Part shown: one piece after another, positions 20,614 to 33,321 of the stretch | Layout: each line of letters opens with the position of its first letter | Numbering within the stretch: the stretch's first letter is position 1 | Origin: Cephalotus follicularis | Lineage: Eukaryota > Streptophyta > Magnoliopsida > Oxalidales > Cephalotaceae | NCBI GenBank assembly: GCA_001972305.1 | Contig: BDDD01005210.1 | Coordinates: forward strand, 1 to 64,000 | Direction: 5' to 3' | Length of the DNA stretch: 64,000 nucleotides | Made by a program: the position numbers and the translations under genes | The notes under the pieces: model-generated | The model's input: only the letters and a program-made list of their open reading frames with translations | What the model was told of the DNA's origin: nothing | Database searches by the model: none

Positions 20614-23496
20614 TTACATTCCGAACAAGTGAGGAAACGTCTCCATTATTTCGTCTTCACGCTCCCACGTAGCTTCCTCAGACCCGTGAAAATGCCACAG
20701 TACTTTTACCATAGGAATAGTCTTATTCCTCAGCACCTTTTCCATTCGATCCACGATCCTCGTCGGCCTCTCTTCATAAGACAATTTATTACTGATGAAT
20801 CTAGGGTCGTAGCTCAATATGTGAGATGGGTCAGTTACGTATTTCTGTAACATGGAAACATGAAATACGTTATGCACACTTGACAAATTGGGCGGTAGTG
20901 CAATCTAATATGCCACATCCCCCACTCTTCCCAGTATCTCATAGGGTCCAATATACCTTGGAGCCAACTTCCCCTTGAGGCCAAAATGGTGTATCCCTTT
21001 CGAAGGCGAGATCTTCAGGAAAACAGATCCCCCTTCTCGAACTCTAGCTTTCTTCTCTTGAATTGGCGTAACTCTTCTGTCGACTTTGTGCAACTAGCAG
21101 TCTCTTCTTCATTATTTCCACCTTATCTGTAGTCTCTTGTACCAAGTCCGGTCCCAACACTTGTCTCTCACCTACCTCATCCCAGCAGATAGGCGATCTA
21201 CACTTTCTCCCATGCAAAGCTTCATAGGGAGCCATTCCAATGCTGGTGTGAAAGTTGTTGTTATAGGAGAACTCAATCAGTGCCAGATGATCCTCCCAGC
21301 TCCCGGCAAAATCAATCATGCAAGCCCGTAGCATATCCTCCAGAGTCTGAATGGTATGCTCGGACTGTCCGTCGGTCTGTGGGTGGAACGCAGCACTAAA
21401 GTTCAAGGTTGTTCCCATAGCTACTTGGAACTTTTTCCAGAACCTTGAAGTAAATCTAGCATCTCAGTCAGAAACAATACTGACCGGCACCCCATGCAAT
21501 CTCACTATCTCCCGGATATACAATCGAGCAAGTTTCTCGATAGAATACGTCATGTTTATTGGAAGAAAGTGAGTAGACTTAGTAAGTCTGTCCACTACAA
21601 CCCACATTGCTTCATGCTGATTCCGTGACCTCGGTAATCCTGACACGAAGTCCATGATCACATGCTCCCATTTCCATTCAACCACTGGTAGCGGTTGTAG
21701 CAATCCCGAAGGTTTCTGATGTTCAGCCTTCATTCTCTGACAGGTCAAACATCTTGCTACATACTCGACGATCTCTCTTTTCATACCACTCCACCAGTAG
21801 TTCTTTTTCAGGTCATGCCACATCTTGGAACTTCCAGTGTGAATACTGTATTTTGACTTATGGGTTGGTTGCAGTAATTCATTTCTGATGCTCTCGTCAT
21901 CCGGAATACATATCCTTCCTCAGAACCTCAATATGCCATCAGTATAAATGGAGAATTTAGAATCAGTGTCTAGGTTCTCACGAATACTCCATAACTCAGT
22001 GTCACTATATTGAGCAGTCAGAATACGCTCCAGAAGTTCCGGTTGTGCCCTCAGGTTTGCCACAATAACCCCTCGGGAAACCATGAACGGATTCCATCTC
22101 TGAAATTCCTCCAATAGCTTCCATTGTGAAACCATTGCTCCAGCAATCATTGCCTTGCGACTCAACGCATCTGCCACTACATTTTCCTTTCTTGGGTGGT
22201 ATTGAATGTTGCACTTATAATGATTAAAGAACTCCACCCATCGTCTCTACCTCATGTTAAGTTCCTTCTGGGAAAACAAATACTTTAAACTTTTATGGTC
22301 AGTGTAGATCTCAAATTGAGCACCATAGAGATAGTGCCTCCATTTCTGCAAAGCAAACACTATGGCTGCCAACTCAAGATCGTGTACGGGATAATTTTCT
22401 TCATATGGCTTTAATTTCCTTGATGCGTATACAATCACCCTACCATGTTGCATGAGAACGCATCCCAATCCTTTCCCAGAGGCATCAGTATAGACAGTGA
22501 AACCCTCATTACCCTCCGGTAATGCCAACACTAGAGCCGAAATCAACCGACTCTTTAACTCTTGGAAACTTGCCTCACAAGAATCATAGCAAGCTTTGAA
22601 AACCCTTTGATGAACCTTCGGAAGTAGACAACCAATCCCAAAAAGCTACGAACCTCAGTAACGCTCCTCGGTTGGGGCCAATCAACAATACTCTCTATCT
22701 TCGAAGGATCCACTGACAATCCTTCACTCGACACTATGTGACATAGGAAAGTCATATGATCCAGCCAAAACTCGCACTTGCTGAACTTGGCGAACAACTG
22801 TTCCTTCTGCAATGTCTGCAATACAATCCTTAAATGCTGCATGCGTTCCTCAATGCTCCTCGAATAAATCAGGTTGTCGTCTAAGAATATAACGACAAAC
22901 TGGTCAAGATAGGGCTGGAACACTCTGTTCATCAAACACATAAAGGCTGCAGGAGCATTTGTCAAACCAAACGGCAGTATCAGAAATTCATAATGCCCAT
23001 ATCTGGTTCGAAATGCGGTCTTCTCCACATCACCTTCTTTGATCCTCAATTGATGATAACCTGTTCTCAGGTCAAGTTTGGAGAATACAGTAGAGCCTTG
23101 CAATTGGTCGAACAACTCCTCAATATGTGGTAGAGGGTACTTGTTCTTCAGAGTTACTTGATTTAGCAGCATGTAATCGATGCATAGCCGTATCGATCCA
23201 TCCTTCTTTTTCACAAACAGAACCGGTGCTCCCCATGGTGATACACTCTGTCTGATGAAGCCCTTATCAAGATAATCCTGCAATTGAGTCTTCAACTCCT
23301 TCAGTTCAGCAGGAGCCATTCGGTAAGGGGCTTTTGATATAGGAGCAGTCCCCGGCAATAGTTCAATGCTGAACTCTATATCTCTCTCCGGTGGCAACAA
23401 ACTGAGATCATCTGGAAATACATCAGGAAATTCACATACAACAGGCACTTGTTCAATACTAGGCGTACCTTTCGTATGATCAATCACATACGCCAA
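20614..23496 (-). pseudogene. TekC pol: RT-RNase H-integrase-chromodomain
   Basis: From 23496 downward: reverse transcriptase ([34 protein letters not shown], catalytic FLDD followed by NLIYS) to about 22555, where a stop falls. RNase H ([20 protein letters not shown]) at 22546-22247. Linker and integrase zinc region 22237-21740 with stops at 22247 and 21920. Integrase core (IMDFVSGLP, DGQSEHTIQT) at about 21660-21330, with a TGA at 21464 where Arg (CGA) is expected beside the second catalytic Asp. The C-terminus is frameshifted near 21.1 kb, and the chromodomain (IPMVKVLWHFHG, EATWEREDEI) is at 20886-20614. All domains are recognisable; none could be made as one protein. Confidence 0.9.
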
Positions 23497-23565
23497 ATAG
23501 CCTTCAAATCCTTGCTTGAGATACTTCTGTGCTCGAGTATACGAAATGATCAGAGCAGAAACATT

Positions 23566-25155
23566 CTACTCTCCGATAAACTTGCACTCAGTCCCATCTT
23601 GAAGATAAAAGGTCATCGTCTTGTTATAGCAATCAACACAAGCATGATGAGCATACAACCAGTCCATTCCCAAGATTACATCAAAATTTTGGATAGGTAA
23701 TACTATCAAGTTAGTAGATAACTGAATCCCAGCTACCATGATCTCACAATCTTTCATTATAATGTCAGATAGAAGACAAGTACCAGCTGGAGTACTCACC
23801 TCTAATACATAAAGTAATCTAGAAGTCACACCATGCAAGTTGTAAGCAAATTCAGATGCAATGAATGAATGTGTCGCACCAGGATCAATCAATACATGAG
23901 CTAGTATGCCAGACAAAAAAATGGTACCTCCCACAATAGTGGTAGATTCTGGCACATCATCTCTAGATAAGGTGTAGACCCTACCTTTCACAATCCCTTT
24001 CCCAGTGTCCTTCCGCGGTTGAGCAGCTGCATCCCTACTACTCGCACTAGCACTTCCCTGTTGGCCGCGTGCTTGATCCCTCATCTTTGGACAACTATTC
24101 AGCATGTGTTCTTGTGAACCACACCTCAAGCATTTCCCCATCTTTTTCTAGCACTCAGTCTCGTCACGAATCTGGCGACCACAAAAAGTACATCCTCCAA
24201 AATTCTGTTGACTGCTTCAGTTAGGAGTTCTTGATCGTGAATTTCTGCGTTGAGAACCTCCTTGACCTTTGTTGTCGGACCTTGTCGACTTAGTAGGATT
24301 ATTACTCCCCTGCCCCTGTGACTGTGCGGGCCTTGATTGATTGGTACGAGACCGCTCTGCTCTCCTTTCATTAGCATCGGCTTCCAGAATCATCACCCTT
24401 TCAGCAATATCTACAAAAGAAGTTAGCTGCAATATTAACAATTTAGATCTGATGTCAGGTCGAAGGCCTTTTAGAAACCTTCAGATCATTCGCGATTCAC
24501 CCTCCACAAGATAAGGTGTATGTCTTGCCAGCTCCACAAATATAGTTTGGTACTGAGCTACCGTCATATCCCCTTGACGTAACTCCACCAGTTCGGTCTC
24601 CCTCCGGTCACGTGCTATCTGTGGTACATAAGTTGTAAGGAACTCAGACTGAAATCTGTCCCAAGTCCTATCAAGTCCACGAGATTCCCACTTTGCTTCA
24701 ATCCTTTCCCACCAATAGGTAGCCTCGCCCCATAATCGGTACACAGCAAAGTTGAGTTTCTGCTCATCAGTGCACTCCAAGGCAACAAATATTATCTCCA
24801 GATCTCTAATCCACTGCCCGGTCACAGTAGCATTCAGCTTACCATTGAATATCGAAGGATTCTGTCTCATGAACCGCTCCAAATCTCTGCCAAATCCTCC
24901 TGTATGACAAGCTTTAAGAGCCTGCTAATATGCCCGGTTAGCCTAGTACATTTGCCGAATCTGTTCCATGTTCGCTGCATTGGCTTGCATCTACTATTGG
25001 AAAAGATCTGCCATGCGGTAAAAATTACTCCTCTCTTTTTGCACTGGAGGAATATTCACTCCTTCATTCGCCGATGGATCATTTCCATGCACTGGCAGTG
25101 CATTGACTCCTTCGTCGGCTCTACGCCTTCCTCTTCTACCTCTCCGTAGGTCCAT
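23566..25155 (-). pseudogene. TekC gag-protease
   Basis: Start MDLRRGRRGRRR at 25155, shortly after the primer site. Two adjacent stops near 25.0 kb interrupt the N-terminus. Capsid domain at 24882-24481 (FMRQNPSIFNGKL, GEATYWWERIE, VELRQGDMTVAQYQ), ending in a TGA where CGA is expected. After the basic Gln/Arg-rich region the two zinc knuckles appear as CTFCGR... (frameshifted) and CLRCGSQEHMLNSC at about 24130. Protease (24100-23566) has its active site as LIDPGATHSF: the catalytic DSG/DTG is changed to DPG, which should abolish activity. The flanking GGTIFLSGILAHV and FDVILGMDWL motifs are intact. Confidence 0.88.
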
Positions 25156-25243
25156 TCGGTTTCCTATACGGAATGACACAATCATTAGGAAACAGTTCAC
25201 TTAATTCCCGAGAAACTTATCCCAGCTAGCATATATGGAATAT

Positions 25244-25255
25244 GCTCTGATACCA
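25244..25255 (-). other. Primer binding site of TekC
   Basis: Minus strand TGGTATCAGAGC, a perfect initiator Met-tRNA complement, three bases after the 5' LTR. Confidence 0.93.
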
Positions 25256-25258
25256 TGT

Positions 25259-27809
25259 TGTCACACCCCGTTTCTTCCATTCCATTCCATTAGAGACAAC
25301 ATATGTGGTGATGTCAGGTACAAAATAATAATCCATCAATTATAATTAACATTCAACATTCATAAAACCATAGCGGAAGCATTCCATTTGCCGGATTATA
25401 AAATAAAAGTCATTCGCACGCAGCCCATACTACGTGCTTATACAATACCCACAATTATCCTTTTACATATTGGAAAGTAAAGCAACGGAGTGTGAACGTT
25501 CATTTCAAATACAATACAACATAAAATAACAACCTTAAGCAGATAAAAGCTCTCCAATAAGCTTCAGCAGTTCTTGCTCGAATGCCTTCACTTAATCTGA
25601 AATTGTAGGGGGTTTGCCGTTGTCGTCACTTGGCTAAGTAGGAATAATGCATGATAAGGAATATATAAATGCAACACGTATGACATTTTATATTTAAAAT
25701 AACATTTTAAAGTATTCCAATATATATAAGAAATCATGCCAAGTGGCCATAGACAATACAATTCACGAATACCGCACAAGGGTACAATCAATCAATACAG
25801 TGGTTTGGGTGTCACATGTCGCTAACTCCTAGCACAAACTGTGCACCACCTAACTATCACCCTACACTCCGAAGATGATAGATCAGGTAACAATTAATAC
25901 CGGTATTAGCGGCAGTTTAACAATGAAGATCTGCATTGCAGACAGTTTTGGTGGATACTCTCGCCAACTCCTGGCACATAGGACCACCTCCGTAGCCAGT
26001 GACATATGCCATCACTCGACTAATGGCAATAACATAGACAATCAATTCAATCAACTCAATAGTAATATTACATAAGTTTATAATATATAACATAGGGTTG
26101 TTTTCTTTTGAAACATTTAACAATTTAGTAATCGTACATCTCGTAGGAGGGAAACGATATCCAGTACAGTAAGAGTACCTCTCATGGGAGGAAAATCAAT
26201 AACTTATTTGATAATCAGTTTTCATTTTGAAACAATAAAAAGGAAATCCATATTGTGCTTATAGCACTAGTTGGTTCAGTCATCAATTTTAAGCGTAACA
26301 GTAGTATTTATGAACACTCAACCAGTATATACTAATTGTAACAGCAACATATACATCAAAATTGTAAAGAACAGTAGCAATTCAAGGATTCAATAAGGTC
26401 ATTAGCATACCATAGTCATTCTTGCACAACTCTCACAAGGACTGCATACGTTGTTGAATTTCTGAAATGTAATTATATAAGTCCAGGATTGACTGTTACA
26501 ATCATCCAATATGGAGGCCAGGGTAATTACACTCAATTTAAGGCCCAATAAGTACCTATATCAGAAATCTATCTCAGGAAAGTGGACTGTTCTCAAGAAC
26601 AGTCGGCTGTTTTGATTGAGTAGTCGACTATTTGTTCTTAACAGTCAACTGGTTTGATTGAGTAGTCGGTTGTCATGAAGAACAGTCGACTGCTTTTCCC
26701 TGAATCGGCAGGCAGTAACAGGGCATGCATCTTCAATGTCCAAAATACTAACTCAACAACACATGCAATGAAACAGAAAATTATCCACACGTGATATGCA
26801 CATTATATCTTCGAGAATATGTCAATACCCCTACCTTAAACGCTATCCCGAAATCAATTTGGATTGATCTCTCTCTTTAATGTCCAAAGCTTTTTCACCA
26901 ACTTAATCTTCCAATCTCAGCAGAATTGATTTATACCATTGCATGCTCGAAGGTTCAGACATTTAATCGGTAAGTTTAACTAATTATCTAGTTACAAATT
27001 ACTACTCCAATAGTAGCTAATCATTATTAGTTCCTAGTTTCAACTCTTATTGAACCATTTATCATTTCTATCTCAATTTAAACTTATTAACTCCTAATCA
27101 GGTTGATAGTGGTTATTATACTTAGATTCAGTAATTTAACTATCATCCTTATAACCATGGCAACGAATTTGGATTTGGGACTTACCAGGAAAATCAAAGC
27201 TTCCAAGTCTCTTTGAACACTCTAATCCTCCACATGCAACTCCACCGATTCTCCAGCAAAAGCCCCTCTATCCTCAGTGTTTCTAACTCTCAAAACACTC
27301 AGGCAGTCTCTATTTATAAGGGAAATGTATCCTCAATTCCCGTTTTCAGTCATTAACTCTCCATTCAACACTTCCTCCTTCTCTCTCTCACATGTTCACT
27401 TCTCTCTCACTCTTTTCTTCTCCCAATTTCTGTCCTGCAGGTTGCAGGTCTTCAGAGTACATGCAAGGCACTCCTTTTGCATGCCATGGCAGCTGCTGGT
27501 TCGCGTGATACCTGTCCATCATACACTGCTTCTGCTCTATCTCACATGCATGCATAGACACCTATTATGTACCATTCGAGTCGACTGTCACACCACGCAT
27601 CAGCCAGTCGACTGTTACCCTATGACAGTCGGCTGTTTGAGCTGATTTTAGGGTTCCTTAAGTTTGTTTTACCAATTTGCATCTCAATTCAACCCAAACA
27701 TTCACTAATCACAATTCTTATGATAATTGGACAAATAATCTCAATTAAAATGTACAATTTATTTAAAATTTGGAGCAATTTACATTAATTGAAAATCGAG
27801 GTCATTACA
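25259..27809 (-). repeat. TekC 5' LTR
   Basis: 2,551 bp, same ends as the 3' copy. TATAAA at 27318-27313. The TTAGCC arm of the U5 hairpin has decayed to TTTGCC here. Palindrome array at 26580-26692. Confidence 0.95.
26580..26692 (-). repeat. 21-bp phased palindrome array, TekC 5' LTR
   Basis: Units at 26580 (decayed), 26600, 26621, 26642 (CAGTCAACTG), 26663 (TAGTCGGTTG) and 26683, steps 20, 21, 21, 21, 20. Spacing is identical to the 3' LTR, while individual CpGs have decayed. Confidence 0.85.
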
Positions 27810-27814
27810 ACAGT

Positions 27815-30560
27815 CTTCCTCTGATCATTTTAGCCTTTTCCATCGCTTCTTGTATAACCTCTTGTCACAAAAGACTTCATTCTCCAACTTCAAACAAACA
27901 TATTGGGGTTCTACATTTTTGTCTGTATGCATTCCTATACTGCCATGGAAGCTAGATGTTCATCCCAACTGCCACCACAATCCATCACACATACTCTGAG
28001 CATGTCTTCTAGAGTTTGAATGGTTCTCTCAGACTGTCCATCAGTCTGAGAGTGGAAAGCAGTGCTAAAATACTATTGGGTACCAAGACCTACTTACAAT
28101 TTCTTCCAAAATCGGGGCGTAAAACAAGGGTCCCTGTCAGACACTACACTGATCGGTACACCATGGAGTTTAACTATTTCTCCAATATGTAAAGCTGCCA
28201 ACCGTTCAAGGGAGTATGTGATATTGATCACAAAGAAATGAGAAGATTTAGTAAAACGGTCAATGATCACCCATATAGCATCACGGTTGGTCCTTGTTCT
28301 TGGTAAATCAGTCACAAAATCCATGGTGATGTGTTCCCATTTCAATTGTGCTATAGGTAAGGGTTGAAGGAACCCTGCTGGCCTCTGATGCTCAGCCTTA
28401 ATTTGCTGACATGTCAGACATGAAGCGACATATTTAGCTATCTCCCTTTTCATATTATTCCACCAATAGGTAGGCTTCAAATCTCGATACATCATGGTAC
28501 TCCCCGGATGTACAGAGAATTTGGAGTGGTGAGCTTGTGACAAGATCTCACCTTTCAATTACTTATCATTGGGAACACAGACTCTACCTCAGTATCTGAT
28601 CAGTCCATCATCTGTAATTGAGAAGTCAGGATTTAACCCACCTTGACCATTCAATGCATTTGAAGCAAATTTCCATCTTTACCTCGAGCTTCCCGTATGA
28701 TATCTATCAACCATGGTCGTACCTAGATGTGAGAAATCATTAGGCATGCTAACCGCCGACTTAGTGCGTCTACCACTACATTAGCCTTTTCTGGATGGTA
28801 CTGGATTTCACAATTATAATCATTGAGCAATTCCATTCATCTCCTCTGTCTCATGTCCAAATCCTTTTGGGAGAATAAATACTTTAAACTTTTGTTATCA
28901 GTATACACTTCAAACCTTATCCCATATAAATAATGTCTCAGTTTACGCAGCGCAAAGACCACCATTGCTAATTCTAAGTCATGAACATGATAGTTTTCTT
29001 CATGGGACTTCAATTTTCTTGAGGCATAAGCAATTACCTTTCCATTTTGCATCAGGACGCATCCCAAACCATTACCCGATGCATCACTGTATATCACAAA
29101 ACCATCACTGCCTTTAGGAAAGGCTAAAATTGGCATAGAAATCAATCTATGTTTTAGCTCTTGAAAGCTCCGTTCACATTGTTCATCCCATATGAATGAA
29201 ACGTTCTTCTGCGTGAATCGAGTCAGAGGGGTAGCTATGCGAGAGAATCCTTCAAAGAAGCGGCGGTAATAGCCTGCCAAACCCAAAAAGCTTCTTATTT
29301 CTGTCACACTTGTTGGCCGTTTCATATCCTTTATCGCCTCTATCTTGGATGGGTCAACTTACAAACTGTCACTAGAGATGATATGGCCAAGGAAAGCTAC
29401 CTCTGACAACCTGAATTCACATTTGCTGAACTTGGCATATAACCGATGATCTTAGAGTGTTTGTAATGCCAAGTGTAGATGATTTCCATGCTCTTCCATT
29501 GTCTTTGAATACACGAGGATATCATCAATGAAGACTACAATAAATTGATCAAGATATGGACTGAACACTTAATTTATCAAACTCATAAATGCAGCAGGGG
29601 CATTAGTCACCCCAAACGGCATTAACACAAATTCATAATGTCCATAACGTGATCTGAAAGCTATTTTCTGGATGTCTTTCTTTCTGACTTTAGGCTGATG
29701 ATATCCGGATCTCAAGTCTATCTTGGAGAACACTATCGATCCTTTCATTTGATCAAATAACTCATCAATATGCGGCAGCGGGTATTTGTTTTTTACAGTC
29801 ACTTTACTAAGCTGCCAATAATCGATGCACATTCGTAACGATCCATCCTTTTTCTTGACAAATAAGACCGGTGCTCCCCACGGAGATACGCTCGGTTGAA
29901 TGAAACCTTTATCGAGTAACTCATGTAACTGTACTTTCAATTCCTTTAATTCAGGGGGAGCCATTCGATAAGGAGCTCTCGATATAGGTGATGTTCCGGG
30001 TATTAAATCTATAGAAAACTCCACGTCTCTATCAGGAGGTAGAGACGTCAATTCTTCTGGGAATACGTCCCAGGTTTTCACATACCACCGGAACATCATT
30101 TAACTTTGGTATCCATCTATTACTATCCACAATATGTGCAAGATAAGCATCACAACCTGGCCTTAACAGTTTGTCAGCCTGCATAGAAGATATCATTTGA
30201 ATTGGCTGACATTCCAAAGTTCCAATAAACTGGAAGGGAGACTGTTTTGGCACGTAGAATGTTACAACCTTCCTGTTAAAATCCATATAAGCATAGTGTG
30301 CCGATAACCGATCCATTCCAAAAATCACATCAAGTTCACCCATCAGCAACACTATCAGATCTGCCAATAGGTTATGTCCATCAATATCAATAGTACAAGA
30401 TTTACACACTCATTCAGAGATAACATACTCTCCCACTAGTTTTCTAGCTTCTATAACAAAAGGCAAAGGTTTTGGCTCCATACTCATATGTTTTACAAAA
30501 TGCAGTGCAATATAAGAATGTGATGAGCTGGAATATATAAGAGCTTATGCTTTACAATGA
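27815..30560 (-). pseudogene. TekB pol: protease-RT-RNase H-integrase
   Basis: Protease lies at about 30560-30250; its active site reads LIYSSSSHSY where DSGSSHSY is expected, so both Asp and Gly are lost. Reverse transcriptase at 30099-29400 ([40 protein letters not shown], then FIDDIL after a stop at 29569). RNase H at 29130-28837 ([20 protein letters not shown]). Integrase zinc region and core at 28558-28094 ([32 protein letters not shown]) and on to about 28000 ([10 protein letters not shown]). The frame meets TekC at 27815 and resumes at 18008. Many stops; dead. Confidence 0.9.
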
Positions 30561-31368
30561 AACATGTAATTCGTACCTCCAATAACTAAGGCAGATCCTG
30601 CTGTAGTTTTCTTATCCAAAGCATACACCCTACCTTGCATGGTAGGTGTTGATGCCATTGGTTGCTTTCCACGGTCTCCTTGTCCTGAGTTACTGCTAGG
30701 ACGGCCCTGTAGTTGCTGTCCAGAATTACAATTTTGCTGAGGACCTTCCTAGTGTGAGAAAGAACTTTGTCCAGGCTGATTGCCATATCTGTACCTTCCA
30801 TAAGGACATTCTGCAACTCTATGATCTGTAGCTCCATATACCATACAATTTCCAACCTTCCACCAACAATCGTCGGAGGCATTATTCATCCGCTAACAAT
30901 GTATGCATTGTTCATAAGAGGCTTGACTGCTGGAATCAGCACGTCTGGAATGATCTCTCTTTGGTTACAATAATCCTCGATCACTTCGTCGAGAACCAAG
31001 ACCTCTTCCTCTCTGCTGGGAATTACGAGACTGTCTTCCAAATCTGGAAGGACCAGCTGGACTGCCAGTACTATATGGAGATCTACTCTAGCCAGGGCTA
31101 CTACTGTATGTTTATCTCTGGTATTTATTACTGCCCCCCTGAACTTCAACCAAAATGTTCTCTTGGAGATACAGATCTCTTATTGTCAGTTTGGATTCTA
31201 AATTTATGTAACTCATTAGTCGTAGCTTCTATGTCTCTGGCCCTACTAGACACTTCAAGTAGGGATTTCAGTCGTAGAGGAACTGGCTGTTGTCTGATAT
31301 CCTATCGGAGGCAGATAAGAAACCTCTTGGCTTTCCTTATTTCAGTATCAACCATGTGTAGCCTCATG
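30561..31368 (-). pseudogene. TekB gag, C-terminal part
   Basis: Minus strand 31368-31200 encodes the end of the capsid (DTEIRKAKRFL, LKSLLEVSSRARDIEA) with a stop inside LRPD-like sequence. The nucleocapsid region to about 30700 is frameshifted and stop-ridden; a Cys-rich stretch near 30870-30780 may be the zinc knuckle remnant. The N-terminal half of gag, the primer site and the 5' LTR are missing because the sequence switches to LardD LTR at 31368. Confidence 0.8.
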
Positions 31369-32206
31369 TTAGGGTTGCTATGAATAGTTAACCCGTCATG
31401 CATATTGTGTTTTACAATGATTGTAGATCGGATTGCATGTGTTGTATGCTTGAACTTTATTGGTTTTGAGGTGTGTTGAGGGAACCATGTTTTGGTTCGC
31501 TTAACCATCGACGCTTAGGAAAGAAGCGTCGACGCTATGGATTGTCATACGGAGAATGAGTCCTGATTCGTGAGAAACGTCAACGCTTACGGAAAACGTC
31601 GACGCCATGATTCATTGTGTGTGAGAATGGACACGTGTTCCATTGACGCCTGAGGTTCCTACCTCAGAGCATCGATGCCAAAGGGATGAGATGTTGACCC
31701 GTAAAGTTTCTGATTGGAAGCGTTGACACTAAGAGTTAAGCGGCGACGCTTAAGTGACTGGGTTGAACATTAACGCCCATATGGTACATGTTGACGCGAA
31801 TAGAGCTCGTTTGCATTTTGAGCATATGTTTCCATTGCATACTGTTATGGATTGAAATGTCTATAATTGCTAAAGTGTTTATCATTTTAGACAATGAGAT
31901 TATGGTTTTGTTATAACCAATATTTTGTATGAAATGTTATATTTCAAAGATTGAAATGAGATTTCAAAGGATTGATACATATTTTGAGTAAATATGCTTT
32001 GGGCAAGTACTTTATTTTATATAAACTACTTGATGGCTATTTTGGAAAGGACTATTTTGTATACATCTATATGTATGGATATGGTTTCAAGCGTTTATGA
32101 AAATATAGAATACTTGAAACATAATTGACAGGATTGTTTGATTGTTGTGCTTTCCTAGCTCGGGGCCGGTTAGCATTACTGATCGATTGACTGTGTGGGA
32201 ATTCCA

Positions 32207-32602
32207 TATTAGTTACTAAACACAGAGTGTAAGTAACTAGGAGTTCATATGTGTTAGCTACTAAACACGGAGTGGAAGTAGCTAGGGTTTCCCATATTGT
32301 GGTTACTAAACGCAGAGCGGAAGTAACCGAGCTACTAAACACGGAGTGGAAGTAGCCAGGGACTCCCACCTTCGGCAGTTACTAAACGCAAAGCGGAAGT
32401 AACTGGGTTACTAAACACATAGTGGAAGTAACCGGGTGCTAAACACAGAGTGGAAGCATCTCTGGAGTGACTGATTGACTGTTGTGGCTGTTACTAAACG
32501 TAGAACGAAAGTAACCGGGTTGCTAAACACAGAGTGGAAGTGACCGGGTACTAAACACAGAGTGGAAGTGACCGGGTGCTAAACACAGAGTGGAAGCATC
32601 CC
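32207..32602 (+). repeat. Tandem covarying hairpin array, LardD 5' LTR
   Basis: About eleven units of the type GGTTACTAAACGCAGAGCGG then AAGTAACC. The outer arms pair (GTTACT/AGTAAC, GCTACT/AGTAGC, GTGCT/AGCATC) and the inner arms pair (CAC/GTG, CGC/GCG, CGT/ACG) around AGA, GGA or AAA. Changes on one side are usually matched on the other. Confidence 0.85.
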
Positions 32603-32915
32603 CGCATAGAATGTTGTCCGTGGTGACATGATTGATTGACCGTGTTGGTTGTTTGTCCGTTGTGACATGTTTTACTGGATTGTTGGCCCGTCGAGGCATA
32701 ACTAATGGTTTGTTCGGTCCTTTGAGGACGTGATTGTGATTCGTCCGCCGAGGACATGACCGTGATTGTGTTGGTGTAGCCCTAACGGGTTGCACCTTTA
32801 CTGTGAATATGCATATATAGATACATATACGTATATACTGTTATATATACCGTACTACATCACTGTGCATTCATACATGACATGCATTATCATTGAAACC
32901 GAACTGTATTTATAC

Positions 32916-32940
32916 TTAGCCGAGTGAGGACAAAGGCTAA
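32916..32940 (+). promoter_or_regulatory. TTAGCC/GGCTAA hairpin in LardD 5' LTR
   Basis: TTAGCC, 13-base loop GAGTGAGGACAAA, GGCTAA, followed by CCCCCTACAATTTCAGA. Repeated at 45186-45210 in the 3' LTR. Confidence 0.65.
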
Positions 32941-33309
32941 CCCCCTACAATTTCAGACTGATTTCAGGTTGATACAGCGGATTGTTACCGTTGAGCTCCG
33001 TGGTGCGAATGGAGTTTTTTGTTGTTTTTACTTTTGAGAAATGTTAATGGATCATTGTAATAAATGAATCGATGTATTGATGTATATTGTTCATGCTCCG
33101 TTTGTGGGCAGTTAACTTTGATGATGTTTATTGTTGTAGCATGTAGTATGGGATGCATGTTACGTTATAATTCGGCTTATACTTAAATGCTTCCGCGAGT
33201 TATTAATGGATATGGAAAGTTTTAAATTTATGGTAAATTGCATAAGCCGGATTTATATGTTGATTGCCACCACTATATATGTTGTTTGTGAAACGGGGTG
33301 TGACAACAG

Positions 33310-33321
33310 TGGTATCAGAGC
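33310..33321 (+). other. Primer binding site of LardD
   Basis: TGGTATCAGAGC, four bases after the LTR end; a perfect initiator Met-tRNA complement. Confidence 0.93.

Larger units (their letters stand above)
18009..27809 (-). mobile_element. TekC: full-length Ty3/gypsy chromovirus
   Basis: A complete minus-strand element: 5' LTR at 27809-25259, primer site, gag, pol, pre-PPT hairpin, polypurine tract, 3' LTR at 20572-18009. The target duplication is perfect: ACAGT at 18004-18008 and 27810-27814. It sits in the integrase reading frame of TekB. LTR copies differ by a few percent. Coding capacity is lost through many stops, at least two of them TGA for CGA. Confidence 0.96.
5329..31368 (-). mobile_element. 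TekB: split Ty3/gypsy chromovirus (Tekay-like)
   Basis: A minus-strand gypsy element in three pieces. Its 3' LTR occupies 17483-17140 and 7027-5329, interrupted by TekA. Its integrase end and chromodomain lie at 18008-17490. The rest of pol and part of gag lie at 31368-27815, separated by TekC. Both inserts are bounded by 5-bp target duplications, and TekB sequence reads straight through when they are ignored. The 5' LTR, primer site and gag start are missing: at 31368 the gag reading frame stops abruptly at LardD sequence. The integrase followed by a chromodomain identifies a chromovirus; similarity to TekA suggests the Tekay/Del clade. Confidence 0.85.
31368..33305 (+). repeat. LardD 5' LTR, 5'-truncated
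   Basis: Matches 43666-45575 of the 3' LTR almost base for base, from GTTAGGGTTGCTATGAA to ACGGGGTGTGACA. The first ~1.35 kb of the LTR is absent. It contains GTCGAC-type motifs (31507-31800), the hairpin array (32207-32602), the TTAGCC/GGCTAA hairpin (32916-32940) and an AATAAA-like signal at about 33058. Confidence 0.92.
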
